NCBI GenBank assembly: GCA_013003555.1
Contig: JABDIV010000114.1
Location: forward strand, 1-64,000
DNA from: Flavobacteriaceae bacterium
GTDB lineage: Bacteria; Bacteroidota; Bacteroidia; Flavobacteriales; Flavobacteriaceae
Direction of reading: 5' to 3'
Length of the DNA: 64,000 nucleotides
Shown: positions 1 through 8,910 of the stretch, in pieces
How the letters are laid out: every line of letters starts with the position of its first letter
Numbering within the stretch: position 1 is the first letter of the stretch
Notes under the pieces: generated by a model
What the model was told of the DNA's origin: nothing
The model's input: the letters and a program-made list of their open reading frames with translations, nothing else
The model's database searches: none
Made by a program: the position numbers and the translations under genes

Positions 1-33
1 TAAGTCCACAAATAAACAATAGTCCAAAAAATA

Positions 34-651
34 TCATAACACGAGATGAACCAATTTTTTAGTTTCGAAGAACGGTTCTTCAAATAACGGAGCTAAATCA
101 TAGATGGTTACTTTAGGAAATTCACGCAATTCCTCCTTTAAATCGCCACCCTTCAAATACAAGATGCCATTAGTAAGGTCATTAAACTGATCTTTTGAAA
201 TACGGTTTCCCACCCAATCAACGAATCGAGGCATAGCAGTAACTGCCCGGCTAACGATAAAATGATAGGATTCCGTTAGGTCCTCAGCCCTGATATGATC
301 AGCTTTTACATTTTTAAGCCCCAGGGAATCCTTAACCGCTTGCACAACCTTAATTTTCTTCTTAATACTATCGACCAGATGAAAACTTACCTCAGGAAAT
401 AAAATGGCCAAGGGGATACCAGGAAAACCACCTCCGGTTCCAACGTCCAGAACAGTCGTATTCGGCTTGAAATCGATTATCCTGGCAATAGCAAGTGAGT
501 GCAGGACATGATGCGTATAAAATTGATCCATATCCTTTCTCGAGATTACATTGATCCTTAAATTCCAGTATTCATAGATTTCCTTCAGCCTTCGGAACTG
601 ATCCTTCTGCTCATTCGTTAAGTCTGGGAAATACCTCTCGATATGCTCCAT
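34..651 (-). CDS. rsmG: 16S rRNA (guanine527-N7)-methyltransferase RsmG
   Basis: This 205-residue protein is the usual length for RsmG (GidB), the SAM-dependent enzyme that methylates N7 of G527 in 16S rRNA. The SAM-binding loop GTGGGFPG lies at residues 71-78, preceded by the family's N-terminal helical region with NLRINVISRKD (30-40). The start is ATG, 17 bases below a TATTTTTG promoter element on the same strand. It is divergent from the desaturase gene, so the short intergenic region holds promoters for both. Nothing looks truncated. Identification rests on family motifs. Confidence 0.95.
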   Translation of the reverse strand: MEHIERYFPDLTNEQKDQFRRLKEIYEYWNLRINVISRKDMDQFYTHHVLHSLAIARIIDFKPNTTVLDVGTGGGFPGIPLAILFPEVSFHLVDSIKKKIKVVQAVKDSLGLKNVKADHIRAEDLTESYHFIVSRAVTAMPRFVDWVGNRISKDQFNDLTNGILYLKGGDLKEELREFPKVTIYDLAPLFEEPFFETKKLVHLVL

Positions 652-667
652 TTTTCGGAAATTTCAA

Positions 668-675
668 CAAAAATA
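668..675 (-). promoter_or_regulatory. -7 promoter element of rsmG
   Basis: On the minus strand this reads TATTTTTG, an exact match to the Bacteroidota -7 consensus TAnnTTTG, ending 16 bases before the rsmG start. The -33 element is not clear. Confidence 0.5.
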
Positions 676-732
676 AGGCAAAAACTGTGTATAATTAACT
701 TTTCATATATTCTGTTCCATATAATATTTATC

Positions 733-740
733 TATCTTTG
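733..740 (+). promoter_or_regulatory. -7 promoter element of the desaturase operon
   Basis: TATCTTTG matches TAnnTTTG exactly and lies 40 bases before the desaturase start. A weak TTG-like -33 region (TGTT) lies near 712-716. Confidence 0.55.
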
Positions 741-780
741 TCGCTTAAAATAAAGTAAAAGGATTCTCACATAAAAGCGC

Positions 781-1881
781 ATGAATACCCCAACCCTTTC
801 TTTTTCAAGAACAGAATCAGCTAAATTTTTCAGAACTTTAAATAAGCGTGTTAACGCATATTTTAAAGAAAACAATATCAAACGTACTGGAAACTGGAGT
901 CTTTGGTTGAAAACAGTAATCATGTTTTCTATCTTCCTTCTTCCATACTTTGTAATACTCACTCTCGATCTTCCCGGATGGGTTCAGTTGCTGCTTACGG
1001 TGGTGATGGGGATCGGAATGGCGGGAGTTGGAATGAACGTCATGCACGATGGTAATCACGGCTCCTTTTCAAATAAGCCATGGATCAATCGTTTAATGGG
1101 CAGTAGCATTTATATTTTAGCGGGAAATGTTTATAATTGGAAAGTCCAGCATAATGTATTACATCACACCTACACCAACATTCATGGCCATGATGAGGAC
1201 ATGGATGCCGGTAGTCTGCTGCGATTCTCAAAGCACGCAGACTGGAAGTGGTTTCATCGTTTTCAACATTATTATTCGGTCTTGCTTTATGGACTATTGA
1301 CGATCAATTGGGCTATTACTTCCGATTTTAAGCAAATGAAACGCTATATGAGGCGTAAGCTTTCTTATGGGAAGCTACCGAGCCCGGCGGCCAATTGGAG
1401 CAAATTGGTTATTACAAAAGCCATTTACGTTGTTATCTGGATTGTGATCCCGTTGCTTATACTCGATATTGCCTGGTGGAAAATCCTGATTGGTTTTTTC
1501 ATTATGCATTACACAGCAGGTTTGATATTGAGCGTTGTTTTTCAGCTCGCCCATATTATGGATGAGGCCGATATGCCGTTGCCCGAAAAAAATGGAACAA
1601 TGAAAAACACTTGGGCCATTCATCAATTGCATACGACTGTAAATTTTTCTACACGGAATAGATTGGTCAATTGGTTTACGGGTGGTTTGAATCATCAGGT
1701 AGAGCATCACATTTTTCCAAATATCAGCCATATACATTACAATAAAATTTCTAAGATTGTAAGAGAAACTGCTAAAGAGTTTAACCTCCCCTATAACGAA
1801 TATAAATCGATGAGAACAGCTGTATTGGCCCATTTTAAATTTCTTAGAGAGATGGGGATGAATCCAGTACTTCAGGCCTAA
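781..1881 (+). CDS. Membrane fatty-acid (acyl-CoA/acyl-lipid) desaturase
   Basis: This 366-residue integral membrane di-iron desaturase has the three diagnostic histidine boxes: HDGNH (89-93), HNVLHH (124-129) and HQVEHH (305-310). The glutamine-led third box is the form found in front-end and linoleoyl-CoA-type desaturases, though without the fused cytochrome b5 domain. Hydrophobic segments lie near 45-62, 66-86 and 210-255. The role is oxygen-dependent introduction of a double bond into a membrane acyl chain; regiospecificity cannot be read from sequence. The stop overlaps the start of the aminotransferase by one base (TAATG), so the two are co-translated. Confidence 0.9.
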   Translation: MNTPTLSFSRTESAKFFRTLNKRVNAYFKENNIKRTGNWSLWLKTVIMFSIFLLPYFVILTLDLPGWVQLLLTVVMGIGMAGVGMNVMHDGNHGSFSNKPWINRLMGSSIYILAGNVYNWKVQHNVLHHTYTNIHGHDEDMDAGSLLRFSKHADWKWFHRFQHYYSVLLYGLLTINWAITSDFKQMKRYMRRKLSYGKLPSPAANWSKLVITKAIYVVIWIVIPLLILDIAWWKILIGFFIMHYTAGLILSVVFQLAHIMDEADMPLPEKNGTMKNTWAIHQLHTTVNFSTRNRLVNWFTGGLNHQVEHHIFPNISHIHYNKISKIVRETAKEFNLPYNEYKSMRTAVLAHFKFLREMGMNPVLQA

Positions 1882-3077
1882 TGGAAACAATAATAAATTC
1901 ACTTTCAGATCGGATAAATAGGCTCTCGACTTCTCAAACCCTTGCCATGGCTGCTAAGGCCCGTGAATTAAGGGAAGAAGGAAAAGATGTAATTGGATTA
2001 AGTCTTGGTGAGCCGGATTTTAATACACCTGATTTCATTAAGGAAGCCGCCATTCAGGCCATTAAAGAGAATTATAACTCTTATACACCTGTCGATGGTT
2101 ATAAAGAATTAAAGCAAGCAATTATTACCAAATTTGAGCGGGACAACGGACTTCGTTACACCTTACCTCAAATCATTGTCTCGACCGGAGCGAAACAATC
2201 GTTGGCCAATGTTGCCATGGTCTTAATCAATACAGGAGATGAAGTTATTTTACCTTGTCCGTTTTGGGTAAGTTATGCCGAGATCATTAAACTGGCTGAA
2301 GGAATACCAGTTGAAGTCAAGACAACTATTGCAACCGATTTTAAGATGACGCCCGAGCAGTTGCGCGCTGCGATTACACCCAAAACTAAGATGATCTGGT
2401 TCAGTTCGCCCTGTAATCCGAGCGGTTCGGTATACAGCAAAGCGGAATTACGTGCATTGGCCGATGTGCTGCAAGATCATCCTGAAATTTACGTGGTTTC
2501 TGACGAAATTTATGAGCATATTAATTTTCGTGGTGGCCATTTCAGTATGGCGCAATTCGATGACATGTACGATCGTACTATAACGGTAAATGGCGTATCT
2601 AAAGCGTTTGCTATGACCGGATGGCGTATTGGTTTTATCGGAGCTCCTGCTTTTATAGCCAGAGCCTGCAACAAGATGCAAGGGCAAATTACCAGTGGAG
2701 CAAATTGTATTGCCCAGCGTGCTGTAATCACTGCCATGAAGGCAAACCCAAATGAGATACAGTACATGGTTGACGAATTTAAAACCAGACGGGATCTTGT
2801 TCTTGATTTACTAAAGGATATCGATGGATTTAAAACGAATATCCCCGAAGGTGCGTTTTATGTGTTTCCTGACATTTCTGCATTTTTTGGAAAAAAACTC
2901 AGAGGTCATTTGATTAATAACGCAACTGATTTTTCAATGTTTCTCCTTGAGGAGGCTCTTGTAGCTACGGTTACAGGTGATGCTTTCGGAAATCCTGATT
3001 GCATCCGGATCTCTTATGCTGCGTCACAGGATCAAATTATCGAAGCCATTAAGCGAATTAAGGAAGCTGTTGCCTGA
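1881..3077 (+). CDS. PLP-dependent class I aminotransferase, aspartate aminotransferase-like
   Basis: A 398-residue fold-type I aminotransferase. The Schiff-base lysine is K241 in VSKAFAMTGWRIGF, which also carries the conserved arginine that binds the substrate carboxylate. The N-terminal LGEPDFNTP motif and the NPSG motif (in SSPCNPSGSVY) are typical of the bacterial subgroup I gamma aspartate and aromatic aminotransferases. It probably transfers amino groups between aspartate (or a related amino acid) and 2-oxoglutarate. The ATG overlaps the upstream desaturase stop codon by one base. Substrate is inferred from the family only. Confidence 0.9.
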   Translation: METIINSLSDRINRLSTSQTLAMAAKARELREEGKDVIGLSLGEPDFNTPDFIKEAAIQAIKENYNSYTPVDGYKELKQAIITKFERDNGLRYTLPQIIVSTGAKQSLANVAMVLINTGDEVILPCPFWVSYAEIIKLAEGIPVEVKTTIATDFKMTPEQLRAAITPKTKMIWFSSPCNPSGSVYSKAELRALADVLQDHPEIYVVSDEIYEHINFRGGHFSMAQFDDMYDRTITVNGVSKAFAMTGWRIGFIGAPAFIARACNKMQGQITSGANCIAQRAVITAMKANPNEIQYMVDEFKTRRDLVLDLLKDIDGFKTNIPEGAFYVFPDISAFFGKKLRGHLINNATDFSMFLLEEALVATVTGDAFGNPDCIRISYAASQDQIIEAIKRIKEAVA

Positions 3078-3082
3078 ACACC

Positions 3083-3124
3083 GTAAAAGCCATCCTTTGG
3101 TTTACCCAAAATCATGGCTCTTAC
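3083..3124. terminator. Hairpin after the aminotransferase gene
   Basis: The arms GTAAAAGCCAT (3083-3093) and ATGGCTCTTAC (3114-3124) pair with one mismatch around a 20-base loop, six bases after the stop codon. There is no T-tract, so this is at best a weak or factor-assisted terminator or an mRNA 3' stabiliser. Confidence 0.3.
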
Positions 3125-3308
3125 ATTGCACTTACTCCTAAGTTATAAATGATTCAACATTTATTCGATTTAACACACGTTTGATTTTTTAATTTATCAA
3201 TTCGCCTCCCAATTCATCCGTGGATGATTCCATAAAATTAAATATCTATCAAGGTGTCATTTATGTGTGATCTTCTCTTAACAATTTCCCGACTTCTGAA
3301 GGAACCGG

Positions 3309-3566
3309 TTAATTCAGAACAACTGCCAAAACAATTGCAAAAAAGGTTAGCTTGATGAAGGTTTCAGCGTTACAGGGGAAACTATAATGATAGTTTCTAA
3401 CTCGCCTTTTAGTAGCGTAAATTGAATCTGGCTCAGCGTTAAAGAAGTTTTCTTTCGCAACCTGTTTAAAATCTGAGTTTAATATGCCTTCATAAGTTTC
3501 GATTAAAGGCTCCTTAGCTTGTATTGGTAATGGTTCAATTTCCTTGCGTAGAACTATAGCTTTCAT
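3309..3566 (-). CDS. Small hypothetical protein with a C-terminal membrane segment
   Basis: An 85-residue ORF alone between two larger operons. The first 65 residues are polar, with several K/E-rich stretches. The last 17 (LTFFAIVLAVVLN at the very end) are hydrophobic, which suggests a tail-anchored inner-membrane protein. The start is ATG with an A/T-rich leader and no Shine-Dalgarno, as is normal here. I do not recognise the family. The ORF has no overlapping competitor and its composition is gene-like, so I call it coding with moderate confidence; a chance ORF is possible. Confidence 0.5.
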   Translation of the reverse strand: MKAIVLRKEIEPLPIQAKEPLIETYEGILNSDFKQVAKENFFNAEPDSIYATKRRVRNYHYSFPCNAETFIKLTFFAIVLAVVLN

Positions 3567-3739
3567 GATATATTTTTTAGTTGATTACGATAATATGACG
3601 TCAGAATATATTTTTTGTTACAGGCTGTATCGCAAGAATAGCGTACGATACACGATAAATCTTCCCGCAAATATCATAAATACTGATAGTTTGGGATTTT
3701 CAAAATAATTTAAAAATCATGTAAAAATATCAACCCGAA

Positions 3740-5233
3740 TTATCGGTTTCGCCAGAAAAATGGAGTAAAAAGGATAAGTACAGTGAAGAGTTCCAATCGG
3801 CCGATTAACATAAGAAAAGTACACCACCATTTGCCAATACTCGGCATATTATAAAAATTATGAACGGGCCCGAATTCTCCAAGGGCCGGACCGACATTAC
3901 CGAGACTTGAAGCGGCCACCCCAATGGCAGATTCAAAATCAAGCCCTAACATCGAAAAACCAAGCGCCCCGAAAATAAATGATAACATATAGATGATAAA
4001 GAAGCCTTTAATATTGAATACAATACCTTCTACAATCGATTTTCCATTATACCGAACCGGAAGGACAGCGTTTGGATGTAAAGTGCGCCTGAACTCCAAA
4101 AAACCATTGCGTATCAAAATTAGATGTCTCACCACTTTAACACCCCCAGCCGTACTCCCGGCTGATCCTCCCAGAAACATCAGGCCGAAGAAAAAGACCA
4201 GCAAAAAGGGAGTCCACGCCGTAAAATCGGCAGAGACAAAACCCGTAGTTGTAACGACGGCAAGAACCTGGAATAAGCCATGCCGGATGGCACTCTCAGC
4301 TTCGCCCCAAACCATCGGATGTGTAATTGTTGAATTACTGACATCAGCCCGAAAATAAATTATAATTGCCGCTACAATAGCAAAAATAAAGATGAACCGC
4401 CAATAGAGTTTAAATTCCTCGTCCTTAATTATCTTTTGAACACGCCCTTTGAACGCAAAATAGCTCAGGACAAAGTTCATCCCGGCGAGGAACATAAATA
4501 CCATAACGATATACTGGATCATCGGCGTGTCATTCCAATGGGCCAAACTCGCATTTTTTGTCGAGAACCCACCCGTTGAAACAGTACACATGGAATGATT
4601 TATGGCGTCGAAGAACGACATGCCTGCTAATTTCAGAAAAAGAGTTTCGGCGGCCGTATAGCCAACATATATCAACCATAAGCGTTTCGCCGTATCGGTT
4701 ATTCGGGGATGTAATTTATCGGCACTCGGACCCGGCGCTTCAGCTGCAAACAGCTGCATACCTCCAATTCCCAATAAAGGAAGAATAGCGACCGCCAATA
4801 CAATGATTCCCATCCCGCCAATCCAATGGGTAAGGCTTCGCCAAAACAACACACCTTTGGGGATTGATTCGATATCGTTCAATATCGTAGATCCGGTTGT
4901 CGTATAGCCTGAAATGGTCTCAAAATATGCATTCGTAAAACTGGGAATCGTCTCTGTAAACACGTAGGGCAATGTACCTGATAAGGCCATGATAATCCAT
5001 CCCAAGGTTACAACCACGTAACCATCGCGCTTATTCATTTGCTTGTTGTGTTTCCTGGTTCCCAGCATCATCAATCCGCCTAAGCTTATTACCAGAAGTC
5101 CCGCCCAAAGAATATGAAGTGCCTCACCGTCGGCATAGATCCAACTCATCAAAGCGGCCGTCAGCATGAAGCCGCCATTAAAGCAAAGCAGCAAACCGAG
5201 GAAATGAAAAATGATCTTTAAATTGAGTCGCAT
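3740..5233 (-). CDS. trkH: Trk/Ktr-type potassium uptake channel subunit TrkH
   Basis: A 497-residue polytopic membrane protein with the four pore-loop filter motifs of the TrkH/KtrB superfamily: SGYTTTGST, VSTGGFST, VTTTGFVSAD and ASSLGNVGPA. Each central glycine contributes to the K+ selectivity filter. It forms the K+-conducting subunit gated by the cytoplasmic TrkA ring. Its ATG lies one base downstream of the trkA stop, so the pair is one operon with trkA first. Length and topology are normal for bacterial TrkH. Confidence 0.95.
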   Translation of the reverse strand: MRLNLKIIFHFLGLLLCFNGGFMLTAALMSWIYADGEALHILWAGLLVISLGGLMMLGTRKHNKQMNKRDGYVVVTLGWIIMALSGTLPYVFTETIPSFTNAYFETISGYTTTGSTILNDIESIPKGVLFWRSLTHWIGGMGIIVLAVAILPLLGIGGMQLFAAEAPGPSADKLHPRITDTAKRLWLIYVGYTAAETLFLKLAGMSFFDAINHSMCTVSTGGFSTKNASLAHWNDTPMIQYIVMVFMFLAGMNFVLSYFAFKGRVQKIIKDEEFKLYWRFIFIFAIVAAIIIYFRADVSNSTITHPMVWGEAESAIRHGLFQVLAVVTTTGFVSADFTAWTPFLLVFFFGLMFLGGSAGSTAGGVKVVRHLILIRNGFLEFRRTLHPNAVLPVRYNGKSIVEGIVFNIKGFFIIYMLSFIFGALGFSMLGLDFESAIGVAASSLGNVGPALGEFGPVHNFYNMPSIGKWWCTFLMLIGRLELFTVLILFTPFFWRNR

Positions 5234-5234
5234 G

Positions 5235-6584
5235 CTAGAAGAAGAAGCTTTCTACTTTTTTTATAGACTTTGGAAGAGAACAAACAACGATACGATCACC
5301 TGCCTTTACATGGAAATCACCCAAAGCAGTAATGCCTTCACCATCACGAATAATACCACCAATAATGGCGGATTTTGGAAAATCGAGTTCTTTTATGGTT
5401 TTATCAGCAATTTTTGAAGACGGTTTTACTACGAATTCTAACAGTTCCGCGTTCATATTACTGAGCTTAGCCATAGCAACGACTTCCCCTCTTCTGATGT
5501 ATCGAAAAATAGTATTTGCGGCTAATAATTTTTTATTTATAAGTGTGTCGACTCCAATGGAATGCGAAAGTTCAAAATAATCGATATTCTCAACCAATGC
5601 TATGGTCTTTTTAACGCCTTTAGATTTAGCAACCAGGCAAGACATAATATTGGTTTCGGAATTGCCCGTAACCGAAATAAAAGCATCCATCTCGGCTATA
5701 TTTTCTTCATCCAACAATTCGACATTCCTGCCATCACCATGAATAACAAGGCAGTTACTGAGATCATCAGCAAGTTCGAACGCAATATCCCGGTTTTTCT
5801 CAATCAGTTTGATATTGTATTTACCAAAGGACAGATTAGCGGCAGTTTGCGAACCGATTTTTCCGCCACCCAAAATCATAACATGCTTGATTGCCGCATT
5901 TGTTCTCCCTGTTAATTTGCATAATTCCTCGTCTCCCCCCTTTGAGGTCATGAATACAACATGATCTCCCTTCATTAGAACGGTATCACCTCTTGGGATA
6001 ATGGTATAATGGGTGCCGTATCGCTGAATTGCAATGGGAACAAAATGAATACCCGGAATCAGTTCGGCCGCTTCTTTGACTGTCTTACCTATGAATAAGG
6101 CACTTTTCGATAGGTTCAATCCCAACATGGTCAGTGCGCCGTCTTCAAACTGATAGGTGTCATTGAATGCTGCCTGATTTAACAAGAGCTGAATCTCGGT
6201 CGCAGCAAGAAATTCAGGTGAAATGAGTTCATCAATGCCAAATTCGGTGAATCCAACTTCATCTTTATAATCGATGAATTCGGTATTGCTAATCCGAGCG
6301 ATTGTTTTTTGGGCACCAAGTTGTTTTGCTAATACACATATGGTCACATTTGTTGCTTCGGAAGATGTGACACCGATGACCAGATCGGCTTGATTTACCC
6401 GTGCTTCTTTTAAAATGGAAATTGAAGTCGCATCGCCTTTTACGACCTTTATATCAAGGTGGTTGTCAGCGTACGTTAGGTTTTCACGTATTGTGTCGAT
6501 CAAGGTAATTTCCTGGGACTCGTATGATAATAACTTGGCCAGATGAAAACCAACCTCTCCGGCACCTGCAATGATAATTTTCAT
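5235..6584 (-). CDS. trkA: Trk potassium uptake regulatory subunit TrkA
   Basis: A 449-residue cytoplasmic protein made of two tandem RCK units. The first NAD(H)-binding glycine motif is GAGEVGFHLA at about 6-15 and the second is ILGGGKIGSQTA near 236, each followed by a TrkA_C ligand-binding domain. It assembles as a ring that gates TrkH in response to nucleotide. I place the start at the ATG of MKIIIAGAGEVG. A longer frame to 6611 would run into the TATATTTG promoter element at 6609-6616. It is immediately upstream of trkH. Confidence 0.95.
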   Translation of the reverse strand: MKIIIAGAGEVGFHLAKLLSYESQEITLIDTIRENLTYADNHLDIKVVKGDATSISILKEARVNQADLVIGVTSSEATNVTICVLAKQLGAQKTIARISNTEFIDYKDEVGFTEFGIDELISPEFLAATEIQLLLNQAAFNDTYQFEDGALTMLGLNLSKSALFIGKTVKEAAELIPGIHFVPIAIQRYGTHYTIIPRGDTVLMKGDHVVFMTSKGGDEELCKLTGRTNAAIKHVMILGGGKIGSQTAANLSFGKYNIKLIEKNRDIAFELADDLSNCLVIHGDGRNVELLDEENIAEMDAFISVTGNSETNIMSCLVAKSKGVKKTIALVENIDYFELSHSIGVDTLINKKLLAANTIFRYIRRGEVVAMAKLSNMNAELLEFVVKPSSKIADKTIKELDFPKSAIIGGIIRDGEGITALGDFHVKAGDRIVVCSLPKSIKKVESFFF

Positions 6585-6608
6585 TAATGCATGGTTAAGA
6601 AAGACGTG

Positions 6609-6616
6609 CAAATATA
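6609..6616 (-). promoter_or_regulatory. -7 promoter element of trkA-trkH
   Basis: The minus strand reads TATATTTG, an exact TAnnTTTG match, 24 bases before the chosen trkA start. It supports the shorter TrkA start. Confidence 0.6.
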
Positions 6617-6648
6617 ATCTAATTTTAGGGAATTGTTAATGAATTCAG

Positions 6649-6656
6649 TTTCTTTG
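6649..6656 (+). promoter_or_regulatory. Possible -7 element of menG/ubiE
   Basis: TTTCTTTG matches seven of eight consensus positions, 24 bases before the methyltransferase start and back to back with the trkA promoter. Confidence 0.35.
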
Positions 6657-6680
6657 CATTTGCAATGAACAACTTTTTAA

Positions 6681-7409
6681 ATGCCTGATAATATCAAGCC
6701 ATATAAGGACAGTGATTTAAGTAAAAAACAGCAGGTTACTGATATGTTTGATACCATTTCAAATGAATACGATGGTTTAAATCGCGTAATTTCTCTGGGT
6801 ATTGATGTAAAGTGGCGTAAGAAGGTGGTTGATCTGGTATCGGCTACACATCCTGAATCAATTTTAGATATCGCTACCGGAACCGGTGACCTGGCCATCG
6901 CTTTAGCGAATTCAGGAGCAAAACGAATTGTAGGCCTTGACCTGAGCGAAGGCATGCTTTCTGTTGGTCGAAAAAAAATTGAAAAAAAAGGGCTGACCAA
7001 CGGTATTGAAATGATCGTCGGCGATTCAGAAAATTTAATATTTGAAGACAATAGTTTCGATGCGATAACTGTGGCCTTCGGAATTCGAAATTTTGAGAAT
7101 CTTGAAAAAGGTTTATCCGAGATATTAAGGGTTATGAAACCCAATGGAATATTTGTAATTTTGGAAACATCAGTGCCAACAAAAACACCTTATAAACAAG
7201 GATATCGTTTATACACGCGATATGTTCTGCCTATGATCGGTAAAATCTTTTCCAAGGATAAATCGGCTTATTCGTATCTAAGTGAATCGGCTTCAAATTT
7301 TCCATATGGAGAGACTCTCAACAATATTTTAAGTGAAATCGGGTTTATTAATGCAACGGCTTTACCGCAAACATTCGGTTCAGCCACGATTTATATAGCC
7401 TCAAAGTAA
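6681..7409 (+). CDS. ubiE: Demethylmenaquinone methyltransferase (UbiE/MenG)
   Basis: A 242-residue class I SAM methyltransferase of the UbiE/COQ5 family. The SAM loop is [14 protein letters not shown] (about 55-68); the family signature [20 protein letters not shown] lies near the N-terminus and VAFGIRNFE near 134-142. It methylates demethylmenaquinone, the last step of menaquinone synthesis, since flavobacteria use menaquinone rather than ubiquinone. It is followed after four bases by porT, an arrangement I recall as common in flavobacteria. Confidence 0.93.
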   Translation: MPDNIKPYKDSDLSKKQQVTDMFDTISNEYDGLNRVISLGIDVKWRKKVVDLVSATHPESILDIATGTGDLAIALANSGAKRIVGLDLSEGMLSVGRKKIEKKGLTNGIEMIVGDSENLIFEDNSFDAITVAFGIRNFENLEKGLSEILRVMKPNGIFVILETSVPTKTPYKQGYRLYTRYVLPMIGKIFSKDKSAYSYLSESASNFPYGETLNNILSEIGFINATALPQTFGSATIYIASK

Positions 7410-7413
7410 TATT

Positions 7414-8127
7414 ATGAAGCGAATACTGTTGTTATTAATTGTTGTATTTATTTCACAACATGCTGATGCTCAGCTTTTTAATAAGGAAAAGATAAAAAAT
7501 AACGAAAACTTTGATAAGGCCTTCTTGTCATGGGGTTATTTTTTAGGGATTAACAGTTACGATTTTAATTTTGATTACAATCGAAACCTTAAGGACATTC
7601 AGGTTGAGCGTTCAGCTGGTTTTAGCGTTGGCCTTATCGGAAATATGCGCCTGAGCAATCACATCGATTTAAGACTTGAACCGGGATTGTTTATAACCAA
7701 GCGCTTGTTACATTACCACCCTTCTTATTTTAATGGTTTAAGCTTTAATGATTCTGATCTCGAACGAGAAGTTCGATCAACATACATACATCTACCCATG
7801 TTGCTCAAATTTTCAACCAAGCGGGTAAACAATATCAAGCCCTTTATCGTCGCCGGTCTCTCAACTGCACTGAACCTGTCGAGCAATGAGGAAAATCCCG
7901 ATGATAACAGTATCGGTGAGTTCAGGTCAAAGAAAAACGTTTTCTTTTATGAACTGGGTTTTGGTATAGACCTCTACTTATTCTGGTTTAAATTCACCCC
8001 ATCAGTTCGCGGTATTTTCGCGATAAATGATGAACTTGTTCGCGATGCCGATCCTAATAGTCCATGGACTGGAAATGTAGCCAGCATGAAAACCAGGGGG
8101 CTCTTTATCAATTTTACATTTCAGTAG
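7414..8127 (+). CDS. porT: Type IX secretion system protein PorT
   Basis: A 237-residue protein with a cleavable signal peptide (hydrophobic core LLLLIVVFIS, cleavage near ADAQ). The body has alternating beta strands and a C-terminal aromatic end (FINFTFQ), typical of an eight-stranded outer-membrane barrel. The sequence fits PorT/SprT of the type IX secretion and gliding machinery. It starts four bases after ubiE, so it is co-transcribed with it. Other T9SS genes (porU, porV) sit at the far end of the window. Identification is from length, barrel pattern and the ubiE neighbour. Confidence 0.85.
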   Translation: MKRILLLLIVVFISQHADAQLFNKEKIKNNENFDKAFLSWGYFLGINSYDFNFDYNRNLKDIQVERSAGFSVGLIGNMRLSNHIDLRLEPGLFITKRLLHYHPSYFNGLSFNDSDLEREVRSTYIHLPMLLKFSTKRVNNIKPFIVAGLSTALNLSSNEENPDDNSIGEFRSKKNVFFYELGFGIDLYLFWFKFTPSVRGIFAINDELVRDADPNSPWTGNVASMKTRGLFINFTFQ

Positions 8128-8128
8128 G

Positions 8129-8848
8129 CTATCTGCGGAATTCACTCAAAACAATAGCCAAAGCATTGGCCACATTCAAACTCTCGGTTTGCTGATGACT
8201 GCTGAATTGAGGAATGGATAATCCCGACTTTATGAATGGTTTTAGTTTTGAAGAAATACCATGAGCCTCATTTCCAAAAATTACCAGTCCTGAATCAGGG
8301 AGTTGCTTTTTATAAATGGATTCGGCATCCATAAAGGTGCCAAATATTTCAGTGGGTGCCTGAGCTAAAAAAGGTTCAAGTTGGGTATAACTAATATTTA
8401 CCCTGGCGATTGATCCCATACTGGCCTGAATAACTTTCGGGTTGAAACAGTCAGCCGTTTCAGGGCTGCATACCAAATCACGAATACCGAACCAATCGCA
8501 TAATCGAATAATCGTACCGAGATTTCCGGGATCTCTCAAATCGTCTAAAACTACAACTAATCCATCATAATTTACAGGTTTGGTTTTCGGAATTTTAAAA
8601 AGACCTAAAGCCTTTTGGGATGTCTTAAGAAAACTGATTTTGTCCAATGCCTTTGGTGTGATTATTGTGACCAGATCATCCGAAACATCGAATCCTGTCG
8701 TAGATGTATAAAGCTGAATTAATTCCAAATCTGAATGAAGAAGTTCATGGATTGTTTTTATACCTTCGGCAACGAACATCTTGTGTGCTGTTCGATATTT
8801 TTTTTGTTTTAAACTGGTTATAAGCTTCGATTGGCTTTTACTTAACAT
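8129..8848 (-). CDS. TrmH/SpoU-family RNA 2'-O-methyltransferase
   Basis: A 239-residue SPOUT methyltransferase. The N-terminal substrate-binding domain contains KKYRTAHKMFVAEG. The catalytic domain has the three SpoU motifs: LDDLRDPGNLGTIIR (motif 1), IFGNEAHGIS (motif 2) and LSIPQFSSHQQTESLNVANA (motif 3). It binds SAM in a deep trefoil knot and methylates a ribose, probably in 23S rRNA (RlmB-like) or tRNA; the exact target is not clear. It converges with porT, with one base between the two stop codons, and is divergent from the Omp85 gene. Confidence 0.9.
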   Translation of the reverse strand: MLSKSQSKLITSLKQKKYRTAHKMFVAEGIKTIHELLHSDLELIQLYTSTTGFDVSDDLVTIITPKALDKISFLKTSQKALGLFKIPKTKPVNYDGLVVVLDDLRDPGNLGTIIRLCDWFGIRDLVCSPETADCFNPKVIQASMGSIARVNISYTQLEPFLAQAPTEIFGTFMDAESIYKKQLPDSGLVIFGNEAHGISSKLKPFIKSGLSIPQFSSHQQTESLNVANALAIVLSEFRR

Positions 8849-8858
8849 TCAAATAGTG

Positions 8859-8866
8859 TATTTTTG
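8859..8866 (+). promoter_or_regulatory. -7 promoter element of the Omp85/TamA-like gene
   Basis: TATTTTTG matches TAnnTTTG exactly, about 45 bases before the TTG start codon. Confidence 0.5.
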
Positions 8867-8910
8867 AGGTAGGTTATTGCCGATTGCGTGGGATCTAATT
8901 TATAATTCTG

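Noticed and set aside
1375-1902. 175-residue minus-strand ORF inside the desaturase gene
   Set aside because: It lies opposite a strongly conserved gene, and its translation shows no domain and a histidine- and cysteine-rich shadow composition.
3993-4358. 121-residue plus-strand ORF inside trkH
   Set aside because: It is antisense to a gene with all four filter motifs, and its sequence is a lysine/proline-rich shadow.
6585-6611. Extended N-terminus of TrkA
   Set aside because: The extra nine residues precede the conserved glycine loop start and overlap the TATATTTG promoter element.
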